The notes under the pieces: generated by a model | The model's database searches: none | What the model saw: only the letters and a program-made list of their open reading frames with translations | Told to the model about the DNA's origin: nothing | Source: Gulosibacter massiliensis | Lineage (GTDB): Bacteria; Actinomycetota; Actinomycetes; Actinomycetales; Microbacteriaceae | Assembly: GCA_945901035.1 (NCBI GenBank) | Contig: CAMDKN010000021.1 | Location: 1 to 12,357, forward strand | DNA: 12,357 nt | Direction of reading: 5' to 3' | Translations under genes and position numbers: made by a program | Shown: one piece after another, positions 7,591 to 12,357 of the stretch | How the letters are laid out: the number at the start of each line of letters is the position of its first letter | How positions within the stretch are numbered: position 1 is the first letter of the stretch

Positions 7591-8355
7591 ATGAGTTCAA
7601 ATCCTTTATCACCCGGCCAACTCGCGGGAAAGACCGCCTTCGTGACCGGTTCGTCCCGAGGAATCGGCGCGGAGACCGCCAGTTTTCTTGCCGAGGCGGG
7701 AGCCCGCGTCGCAATCAACTATCGCGACAAGGAAGCCCGCGCGGAGAAGGTCGCGGCCGGGATTCGCGAGCGCGGCGGAGACGCCATTGTGGTCGGTGCC
7801 GATCTGACTGATTACGCCTCGATGACGCGACTCTGCGACGTCCTCGCGAAGGAGTTCGGGGGGCTCGACATCCTCGTGCTCAACGCGTCCGGCGGAATGG
7901 AGTCCGGTAAAGGGGACGATTATGCGATGCGGCTCAACCGTGACGCCCAGGTCAATGCTCTCGAGACGCTGAGGCCGCTCCTGCATCACGGTTCCCGCGT
8001 CGTGTTCATCACGAGCCACCAGGCGCACTTCATTCGCACCGTTGACACCATGCCGGAATACCTTCCCGTCGCACTGTCCAAGCGTGCGGGTGAGGACGCA
8101 CTGCGCGAGATGATTCCGGCGCTAGCCACGGACGGAATCGACTTCGTTGTGGTGTCCGCTGACATGATCGAGGGGACCGTCACAGCGACGCTGTTGGACC
8201 GATCCAGCCCCGGAACCATCGAGGCGCGCAAAGAAGCGGTGGGGAAGTTGTACAACGTCGACGAGTTCGCCGCCGAGATTGTCGTGGCCGCGGTCGACCC
8301 CGTTCCCGCCGACAACACGCGGCTTGTTGGCGACACCGGTTCCTTCGGTCAGTAG
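7591..8355 (+). CDS. SDR-family oxidoreductase with atypical active site
   Basis: A 254-residue Rossmann-fold protein of the short-chain dehydrogenase/reductase superfamily. The dinucleotide motif TGSSRGIG (19-26), DLTD (71-74) and NASGG (98-102, in place of NNAG) are clear; the R at 23 and absence of an acidic residue after beta-2 (NYRDK) fit NADP(H) preference. The active site departs from the rule: the strand ending FITSHQAH supplies Ser142, but the position four before Lys164 (YxxxK) is Val160, and the nearest tyrosine is Tyr157, seven before the lysine, in PEYLPVALSKRAGEDAL. I recall similar YxPVAxSKRAGE sequences in other actinobacterial SDRs, so this may be a subfamily feature. Substrate unknown. 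It is the first gene of a likely operon with the membrane protein and NUDIX genes that follow. Confidence 0.85.
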   Translation: MSSNPLSPGQLAGKTAFVTGSSRGIGAETASFLAEAGARVAINYRDKEARAEKVAAGIRERGGDAIVVGADLTDYASMTRLCDVLAKEFGGLDILVLNASGGMESGKGDDYAMRLNRDAQVNALETLRPLLHHGSRVVFITSHQAHFIRTVDTMPEYLPVALSKRAGEDALREMIPALATDGIDFVVVSADMIEGTVTATLLDRSSPGTIEARKEAVGKLYNVDEFAAEIVVAAVDPVPADNTRLVGDTGSFGQ

Positions 8356-8364
8356 CACGAGGTC

Positions 8365-8979
8365 GTGTCCACTCTGACGTTTCCGAAAACTATCGTTCTC
8401 GTTCGATTGGTTGTGGGTCTGTACCTGTTCGGGCTCGGAATCGCCTTCCTTATTCGCGCCTCCATCGGACTGGCTCCGTGGGACGTCTTTGGACAGGGAA
8501 TAGCGAACATCACGGGATTGAGCTTCGGACTGGCCACCGTGCTCGCGAGCGCTCTCGTCCTACTGTTATGGATTCCGCTCAAGCAAATGCCGGGTCTGGG
8601 CACAGTCTTCAACGCGCTTCTCATCGGACCTTTTGTTGATTTATCGCTGCAGTGGGTGCCCGCTCCGCCGTTCGCCGGAATCCTCGGTCAAGTGAGTTGG
8701 TATCTGCTCGGGATGGTCAGCATCGCGGTGGGAACCGGGATGTACATCGGGGCGCGGCTCGGTCCCGGTCCTCGCGATGGACTCATGACGGGTGCGGTCG
8801 CAAAGTTCCGAAAACCGATCTGGATCGTGCGAACCGTGCTCGAAGGTGGCGCAATGCTGATCGGATTCGCTCTCGGTGGTCCGATCGGGCTCGGCACAGT
8901 TCTGTTCGTCGTCGGAATCGGGCCGATGGTTCAACTGTCCATGCGGATGTTCGGCTGGATGGACCAACGCCGCTCGTGA
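8365..8979 (+). CDS. YczE/YitT-like integral membrane protein
   Basis: A 204-residue protein with about five or six hydrophobic segments (roughly 9-31, 52-72, 78-97, 106-128, 154-172, 176-195). It resembles the YczE/YyaS/YitT membrane family: an N-terminal RASIGLAPWDVFGQGIAN (31-48) and the charged loop ARLGPGPRDGLM (130-141) match the paired G-x-x-P-x-D repeats of that family, suggesting an internally duplicated three-helix fold. Transport or regulatory function is not established for most members. The GTG start at 8365 is 9 bp after the SDR stop with a weak GAGG upstream. Its stop TGA overlaps the proposed GTG start of the NUDIX gene, so the two are probably translated together. Confidence 0.82.
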   Translation: MSTLTFPKTIVLVRLVVGLYLFGLGIAFLIRASIGLAPWDVFGQGIANITGLSFGLATVLASALVLLLWIPLKQMPGLGTVFNALLIGPFVDLSLQWVPAPPFAGILGQVSWYLLGMVSIAVGTGMYIGARLGPGPRDGLMTGAVAKFRKPIWIVRTVLEGGAMLIGFALGGPIGLGTVLFVVGIGPMVQLSMRMFGWMDQRRS

Positions 8980-9452
8980 TTCACCCAGACGGCCGCGAGC
9001 ACATGAAACACCGGGAAACAGCGCGGGTGATTCTGCAGAATCCGCATGGCCGCTTCCTGTTAATGCACACGCACTTTGAAGCGCACACGGGTCTCGCGCC
9101 GCGCTGGATTACGCCGGGAGGCGGTATCGATGCGGGAGAAACGCCGGTGGTCGCCGCCGTGCGCGAGTTGGCCGAGGAAACGGGTCTTGTGGTCGATGTG
9201 GCAGCTCTGGGCGACCTCGTGGAGAGCGTGTCGGGCTATTGGGACTGGCCCGATGGCCAGCGTTTTCATTCCTACGTCGATCATTTTTTTCACCTCGCGG
9301 TGACCGATTTCGAACTGGACACATCCGGCTGGACCGAATCCGAACACCATGACGTGATCGACCTGCGCTGGTGGACGACCGCCGAACTGCGAGCCGAGGC
9401 GCCGGTGGTGGGTCCGCCGGGGCTTATCGACCTGTTGGAGCGCCTGGCCTGA
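8976..9452 (+). CDS. NUDIX hydrolase
   Basis: A NUDIX pyrophosphohydrolase, 158 residues from GTG 8976 or 149 from ATG 9003. The complete NUDIX box is present: GGIDAGETPVVAAVRELAEE followed by TGL, which fits G-x5-E-x7-RE-U-x-EE-x-G-U. The preceding fold RVILQNPHGRFLLMHTH and the following VDHFFHLAV strand fit a small nucleotide or nucleotide-sugar diphosphate hydrolase; the substrate is not predictable. GTG 8976 is preferred because GTGA overlaps the stop of the membrane protein gene. ATG 9003 is nine codons further in and begins the conserved part directly, and it cannot be excluded. A much longer in-frame extension upstream lies over the membrane protein gene and is not real. This is the last gene of the + strand operon starting with the SDR. 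Confidence 0.9.
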   Translation: MIHPDGREHMKHRETARVILQNPHGRFLLMHTHFEAHTGLAPRWITPGGGIDAGETPVVAAVRELAEETGLVVDVAALGDLVESVSGYWDWPDGQRFHSYVDHFFHLAVTDFELDTSGWTESEHHDVIDLRWWTTAELRAEAPVVGPPGLIDLLERLA

Positions 9453-9543
9453 CGTTTCCGCCCGGTTGCTTTATCCGATAATGCGCATTATGTCAGAATG
9501 CGAAGATTCGGCGAATTGGGCCCCTCGCCCATGAGCGACACGC
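9453..9543. other. Convergent intergenic region with a perfect 14-bp palindrome
   Basis: This 91-bp gap lies between two gene ends. It contains ATAATGCGCATTAT at 9478-9491, a perfect 14-bp palindrome, and the small GC hairpin TGGGC-CCCTC-GCCCA at 9517-9531. The hairpin lacks a U-tract, so intrinsic termination is weak at best. The palindrome resembles a dimeric regulator site, but no promoter or gene start is next to it. Confidence 0.5.
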
Positions 9544-9774
9544 CTACTCGGCGGTCTCGATCACCGTGAATAGATCCCCCGGCTGACACTCCAACGCGTC
9601 ACACAACGCGACCAACGTTGAGAACCTGACTGCTCGCGCACGGTCGTTTTTGAGTACCGACAGATTCACAAGAGAAAGATTGGTAAGGGCCGCTAGCCGA
9701 GTAAGCGTCATTTTGCGCTTTCGCAACATTGCATCGAGTTCGCATTTGACTCTTGTCGACTCCTTCTCCCCCAT
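9544..9774 (-). CDS. Small Cro/CI-type HTH regulator, YozG-like
   Basis: A 76-residue XRE-family helix-turn-helix protein consisting almost only of the DNA-binding domain (about residues 12-70). The pattern LDAMLRKRKMTLTRLAALTN, then LSVLKNDRARAVRFSTL and ALCDALECQPGDLF, is the signature of the YozG-like group that is usually encoded next to a DUF2975 membrane protein (yozG/yoaS in Bacillus subtilis). The ATG shares one base with the TGA of the upstream membrane protein gene (TGATG on the minus strand), so the pair is translationally coupled. A likely role is autoregulation of the pair through the palindrome at 10533-10570; this is inference. The DUF2975-like gene at 10799-11506 has no such partner. 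Confidence 0.9.
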   Translation of the reverse strand: MGEKESTRVKCELDAMLRKRKMTLTRLAALTNLSLVNLSVLKNDRARAVRFSTLVALCDALECQPGDLFTVIETAE

Positions 9775-10517
9775 CAGATCAGGCCTTCAAGCTCGGCCTC
9801 ATCGCGCTCTGTCTTTTTTAGTGCTGTCGCTGCAATCACTAAGACAAATCCTAAAATCAGCGGCCAGAGTTCTATGTCCGTGAAAGGCCACGTGATGTTT
9901 CCAAAAATGGTCGAGAACTCTCTAGGCCACATCGGCGCCATCTCCCACCTGATCGGCGTCATGCGTCCAATAATTATCTGAAGAGTCTGGACCGCGCCCT
10001 GCCATAGGACTCCAATCCCCATCACTGCGAGGCCGCTTCGCAGGAGTGTCGCCGACGTGAGTGACCCACGGAACGTTCCCGCCTCGAGAGAACGCGCGAT
10101 TCTCCAGACCACAAAGAGGATTACGAGCACAAGTGCGATGAGAGACACGTGTTGCACCACAGACCATAACTGTGCGATACCGATGAGGTGGCTCGTGGTG
10201 AGTTGCGCGAGACTGAATTCGCCGTATTCCAGACGAATCACGGCCTGGTTTGAATCCCCTACTGTGTAGCCCAGCGCGGGCCAAGTGGGTGCAAATCGCA
10301 CCGTTACGCTTTCTCGTCCATTGAGCGCATTGACTATCGCGAAAGCCTCAACGATCACTATTCCCATCACTGCAACAACGGAACCAATCTTCAATGCGAA
10401 AGGGACGGCGCGGAGTATCGCACTCTCGCGGCCGTTCCAACCGAGCCATGCTGCCGCTGTTGCCACGAGGAGGACAGCGCCGGCCGTGAGGCCGCTAAAT
10501 GTTGTTACCCACCACAT
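9774..10517 (-). CDS. DUF2975-like membrane protein, HTH-linked copy
   Basis: A 247-residue membrane protein with about five hydrophobic helices (roughly 5-26, 40-65, 115-140, 160-184, 215-234) and a ~50-residue loop after helix 2. The motif RIARSLEAGTFRGS before helix 4 and the ending LKKTERDEAELEGLI match the usual DUF2975 features (a short conserved cytoplasmic loop before helix 3 and a charged helix ending in an L-x-E-x-x-x-L-V/I tail). Assignment rests on these and on the overlapping YozG-like regulator gene. The N-terminus carries an extra helix compared with the ~160-200 residue proteins of the family. Start: ATG 10517 with AAGGAAAGG 8 nt upstream. The function of the family is unknown; the genetic pairing suggests a membrane partner or sensor for the regulator. 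Confidence 0.78.
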   Translation of the reverse strand: MWWVTTFSGLTAGAVLLVATAAAWLGWNGRESAILRAVPFALKIGSVVAVMGIVIVEAFAIVNALNGRESVTVRFAPTWPALGYTVGDSNQAVIRLEYGEFSLAQLTTSHLIGIAQLWSVVQHVSLIALVLVILFVVWRIARSLEAGTFRGSLTSATLLRSGLAVMGIGVLWQGAVQTLQIIIGRMTPIRWEMAPMWPREFSTIFGNITWPFTDIELWPLILGFVLVIAATALKKTERDEAELEGLI

Positions 10518-10525
10518 AGACTGAA

Positions 10526-10534
10526 CCTTTCCTT
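10526..10534 (-). promoter_or_regulatory. Shine-Dalgarno of HTH-linked DUF2975-like gene
   Basis: The minus strand reads AAGGAAAGG 8 nt before the ATG at 10517. It fixes the start and shows that this gene is read from a leadered transcript, unlike the other DUF2975-like gene upstream. Confidence 0.7.
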
Positions 10535-10570
10535 AATGTTTATCGTTATTTACTTAACGAATATCATTAA
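10533..10570. promoter_or_regulatory. 38-bp imperfect palindrome, probable operator
   Basis: On the minus strand the left half is TTAATGATATTCGTTA and the right half, after a 6-bp centre (AGTAAA), is TAACGATAAACATTAA. The inverted complement of the right half is TTAATGTTTATCGTTA, matching the left half at 13 of 16 positions, with perfect outer (TTAATG/CATTAA) and inner (CGTTA/TAACG) arms. It covers the -10 box and the predicted transcription start of the DUF2975-like/HTH pair and touches the Shine-Dalgarno. That position is typical of a repressor operator; the co-transcribed HTH protein is the natural candidate. Confidence 0.7.
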
Positions 10571-10579
10571 GAATGACAA
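10551..10579 (-). promoter_or_regulatory. Promoter of DUF2975-like/HTH operon
   Basis: TTGTCA (10574-10579) is a 5-of-6 match to the -35 consensus. A 17-bp spacer separates it from TAAGTA (10551-10556) as the -10. Spacing, hexamers and the shared bases GATA(A/T)TCG(A/T)TAAG match the promoter of the second DUF2975-like gene at 11513-11541, which supports both. Confidence 0.55.
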
Positions 10580-10618
10580 AGTTCAAGATACTCCGAAAGT
10601 GGGCGTGTCGGATTGCCG

Positions 10619-10798
10619 CTATCGAGTTGCGGCAACCCAGGCGTCAAGTTTTGCGCTCGCCGCGCCGGAGTCAATCGAGTGTTGGGCGACCTGAACCGCG
10701 TCGGCCATGCGCTCGACGAACGAACGATCGCGTTCGGCGGGGTTTTTCGACAATCGGTGCGCGACGATGCCCGCGGCCGAGTTCAACACGATGTCCAT
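10619..10798 (-). pseudogene. Detached second copy of the trpD 3' end (59-codon ORF)
   Basis: Bases 10629-10793 align without gaps to 11557-11721 in trpD, offset 928 bp, with 11 mismatches in 165 bp. In frame, 57 codons starting IVLNSAAG and ending AAT-R-stop match the TrpD C-terminus. Fourteen codons differ, of which 12 are synonymous; the two changes are Ile to Met and the last Asn to Arg. Homology runs up to the stop codon (TAG here, TGA in trpD). An ATG directly after the stop of the membrane protein gene (TAAATG) opens a 59-residue frame reading MDIVLNSAAG, so it could be translated, but it lacks the catalytic parts of TrpD. It is best seen as a remnant left by recombination, from a functional allele of a related strain. 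Confidence 0.9.
10629..10793 (-). repeat. Direct repeat, copy 1 (trpD tail)
   Basis: Pairs with 11557-11721: same orientation, 165 bp, about 93% identical by eye count (11 mismatches, no gaps). The pair flanks the single gene at 10799-11506 and its promoter. Confidence 0.95.
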
Positions 10799-11506
10799 TT
10801 AGACCAAACCCGCCGCGTCTCGTTGAAGTTCTCGTCCCGATTTCACGAGGTGAGTCAACGCAGCAATCCCGAGAGACACCCATAAGAGTGAAAGGTCGGT
10901 TTCATAGGCGCTGATCGCGACGCTCCCCTGTGAAAATGTCGCATACAGGTTGTTCGTCGCTGTGATTCGGAATCCCTCGCGGATGAGCACCGCGACAGCA
11001 ATGACAAGCGGAGCCGGTCGCAGTGATCGCAGCAGAACGTCCGTGAAGCTCTCGCCGTCCAACACGGTGCGGCATAAGCGGAATGCCAACCAGGAGAGAT
11101 AGGCGCCGACCATCGCAGTAATCACCTCCACCGACACGAGGGCGAAGACCGTGCCCCCATCCAACCCGCTCACGTAAAAAAGTCTGGAATCCATCAGGTT
11201 CATTGACATTGTTGCCGCACCCGAACGCGCAACCTCGACATACGACGACCACTCGTCTTCGGTTAAGCGACTCGCGCTGTCGATTGCCGTGACCAACCTC
11301 ACCGGAATCTCGCGACCCGGAGTCACTATCGCTCCCACGATCCACCCCAACGCCTGTACTCCGAAGACCATGGCCGAAAGCGCGGACAGCACGGCCCCGA
11401 TGCGAAGGCTCAGTGCGGGCCTACTCCCCCGTGATCGTCGCCACAGTAGGGTTACCAGGACAATTGCGACAACGACGATTATGAGCGTGAAAAAGTCGGG
11501 GTTCAT
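10799..11506 (-). CDS. DUF2975-like membrane protein, orphan copy
   Basis: A 235-residue membrane protein with about five hydrophobic helices (roughly 5-22, 35-62, 119-143, 161-178, 204-221). The loop between helices 2 and 3 is hydrophilic and about 55 residues long. RLCRTVLDGESFTDVLLRSLR before helix 4 and LTHLVKSGRELQRDAAGLV at the end are DUF2975-like, and the layout matches the neighbour at 9774-10517, but overall residue identity is low, so these are old paralogues or separately acquired genes. The start is ATG 11506, with a promoter placing transcription at or next to the A of ATG. Unlike its neighbour it has no HTH partner: its TAA is followed at once by the ATG of the trpD remnant, where the regulator gene would be expected to begin. 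It is flanked by 165-bp direct repeats. Confidence 0.75.
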   Translation of the reverse strand: MNPDFFTLIIVVVAIVLVTLLWRRSRGSRPALSLRIGAVLSALSAMVFGVQALGWIVGAIVTPGREIPVRLVTAIDSASRLTEDEWSSYVEVARSGAATMSMNLMDSRLFYVSGLDGGTVFALVSVEVITAMVGAYLSWLAFRLCRTVLDGESFTDVLLRSLRPAPLVIAVAVLIREGFRITATNNLYATFSQGSVAISAYETDLSLLWVSLGIAALTHLVKSGRELQRDAAGLV

Positions 11507-11512
11507 ATCGCA

Positions 11513-11541
11513 TTCTTATCGATTATCGAAAAAAATGTCAA
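11513..11541 (-). promoter_or_regulatory. Leaderless promoter of orphan DUF2975-like gene
   Basis: The minus strand reads TTGACA (perfect -35, 11536-11541), a 17-bp spacer, then TAAGAA (-10, 11513-11518; alternatively AAGAAT with 18 bp). The ATG at 11506 follows after 6 nt, so the transcript should start on or beside the start codon, and no Shine-Dalgarno is present. The spacer holds TCGATAATCGA (an odd 11-bp palindrome), a possible regulator site. The -35 lies only a few bases beyond the trpD stop. Confidence 0.65.
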
Positions 11542-11546
11542 CTTGA

Positions 11547-12356
11547 TCAGTTGGTGGCGGCAACCCACGCATCGAGCTTCGCGCTCGCCGCGCCGGAGTC
11601 AATCGAGTGTTGGGCGACCTGTACCGCGTCGGCGATTCGCTCGACGAACGAACGATCGCGTTCGGCGGGGTTTTTCGACAAACGATGCGCGACGATTCCC
11701 GCGGCCGAGTTCAACACGATGATGTCTCGTGCCACGCTCGACTTCCCCGCCAGTACCTCGAGCGCCAGTGCCGCGTTCTCGTCGGGGGTTCCCCCGCGAA
11801 TCTCGTCAATCGTGGAATAGGCGAAACCGGCCTCGCGCGGATCAAAATCGTGTTCGGTGACGCTACCGCGGCTCACCTCGAACACCTTGGAGTGACCCGT
11901 CGTGGTGATTTTGTCAATTCCGTCCTCGCCGCGATACACGAGCGCCGTCGCCCCGCGTTGCTGGAAGAGCCCGACTGCGAGTGGGATGCGAGCGGGGTTC
12001 GACATTCCGAGTGCGTTCGCCTCGGGGCGCGCCGGGTTGCAGAGCGGGCCGAGGACGTTGAAAATCGTCGGAATCGCCAGTTCCTGACGGACCGGTCCGG
12101 CGTTGCGGAAACCGGGGTGAAACACCATCGCGTTGACGAAGGTCACCCCGATTTCGGCGAAAACCCGCGCGACGCGCTCCGCGTCGAGCGACACGTCGAT
12201 GCCGAGCGAGGTCAACACATCATTCGCACCCGATTTCGAGCTCGCGGCGCGGTTTCCGTGTTTGATGACGGGAACGCCGGCTGCCGCGACCACGATGGCG
12301 GCGATGGACGAGACGTTGATGATGCCGACCGGGTCTCCCCCGGAACCGACGATGTC
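11547..12356 (-). CDS. trpD: Anthranilate phosphoribosyltransferase TrpD (5' partial)
   Basis: The frame is open to the right edge of the window, so the N-terminal ~75 residues are missing; 269 residues are visible. TrpD joins anthranilate to PRPP in tryptophan synthesis. The PRPP-binding motif DIVGSGGDP is at the very edge (GSGGD where GTGGD is usual), followed by NVSSIAAIVVAAAG, then KHGNRAASSKSGANDVL (the substrate-binding KHGN motif), FHPGFRNAGPVRQEL, TIFNVLGPLCNPARPEANALG, EDGIDKITTTG and DENAALALEVLAGKSS. All are standard for the family, and there are no frame disruptions, so it is presumably functional. An internal ATG at 12293 is not the start. Its last 165 bp before the stop region are repeated at 10629-10793. 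Confidence 0.96.
   Translation of the reverse strand, partial: DIVGSGGDPVGIINVSSIAAIVVAAAGVPVIKHGNRAASSKSGANDVLTSLGIDVSLDAERVARVFAEIGVTFVNAMVFHPGFRNAGPVRQELAIPTIFNVLGPLCNPARPEANALGMSNPARIPLAVGLFQQRGATALVYRGEDGIDKITTTGHSKVFEVSRGSVTEHDFDPREAGFAYSTIDEIRGGTPDENAALALEVLAGKSSVARDIIVLNSAAGIVAHRLSKNPAERDRSFVERIADAVQVAQHSIDSGAASAKLDAWVAATN
11557..11721 (-). repeat. Direct repeat, copy 2 (within trpD)
   Basis: The matching copy of 10629-10793, lying inside the intact 3' end of trpD. Recombination between the copies would remove 928 bp including the orphan DUF2975-like gene and leave one hybrid, intact trpD end. Confidence 0.95.
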
Positions 12357-12357
12357 G

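Noticed and set aside
8652..8975. A 108-residue N-terminal extension of the NUDIX protein
   Set aside because: It overlaps the membrane protein gene in another frame, is Arg/Ser-rich without a domain, and better starts exist at 8976 and 9003.
9517..9531. Intrinsic terminator between the NUDIX and HTH genes
   Set aside because: The stem is only 5 bp and there is no run of T on either strand.
9481..9534. A 17-codon ORF starting inside the 14-bp palindrome
   Set aside because: There is no Shine-Dalgarno, no convincing promoter and no known small protein resemblance; an ORF this short arises by chance.
9544..9774. HTH and short membrane-protein pair as a toxin-antitoxin module
   Set aside because: The membrane protein is a ~240-residue multi-helix DUF2975-like protein, not a small toxin, and the regulator matches the YozG type rather than an antitoxin; no evidence of toxicity from sequence.
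10799..11506. A transposon carrying the orphan DUF2975-like gene
   Set aside because: There is no transposase, no terminal inverted repeats, and the flanking repeats are coding trpD sequence far longer than a target-site duplication.

Overview
The window looks like chromosomal DNA from a GC-rich actinobacterium, most likely Micrococcales and perhaps Microbacteriaceae. The evidence is the gene order pafC-tatA-tatC-helY, the presence of RbpA (an RNA polymerase-binding protein known only from Actinomycetota), the split Lnt/Ppm1 pair, strong G/C preference at third codon positions, and several genes whose -10 box sits only a few bases before the start codon, as in leaderless transcripts. The family-level placement is inference.

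Left part (1-6328, + strand) is one dense co-directional block: the end of a WYL-domain regulator (PafC-like), tatA and tatC (twin-arginine translocase), helY (large DExH helicase), lnt (apolipoprotein N-acyltransferase) and ppm1 (polyprenol-phosphate mannosyltransferase). Most junctions are overlaps or gaps of a few bases. The block combines stress-response regulation, protein export, and lipoprotein and mannosyl-donor envelope chemistry. It ends tail to tail against rbpA, and the two stop codons share bases.

Middle part (6325-9452): rbpA and a glycerophosphodiester phosphodiesterase lie on the minus strand. A divergent + strand operon follows, made of a non-canonical SDR oxidoreductase, a YczE/YitT-type membrane protein and a NUDIX hydrolase that starts inside the stop codon of the gene before it.

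Right part (9453-12357, all minus strand) is the unusual region. Read in the direction of transcription, trpD (anthranilate phosphoribosyltransferase, its 5' end outside the window) is followed by a DUF2975-like membrane protein gene, then a second, diverged copy of the last 57 codons of trpD, then another DUF2975-like gene overlapping a small Cro/CI-type (YozG-like) regulator. The two trpD tails are 165-bp direct repeats, offset by 928 bp, that flank exactly one membrane protein gene. They differ at 14 of 57 codons, 12 of them synonymous, so the extra tail comes from an allele that was a working trpD until recently. The two membrane protein genes have related promoters. One is leaderless; the other carries a 38-bp imperfect palindrome that looks like the operator for the small regulator. 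This looks like a variable site, downstream of trpD, where regulator/membrane-protein cassettes are gained and lost by homologous recombination.

No tRNA, rRNA, CRISPR array, IS element or phage gene was seen.
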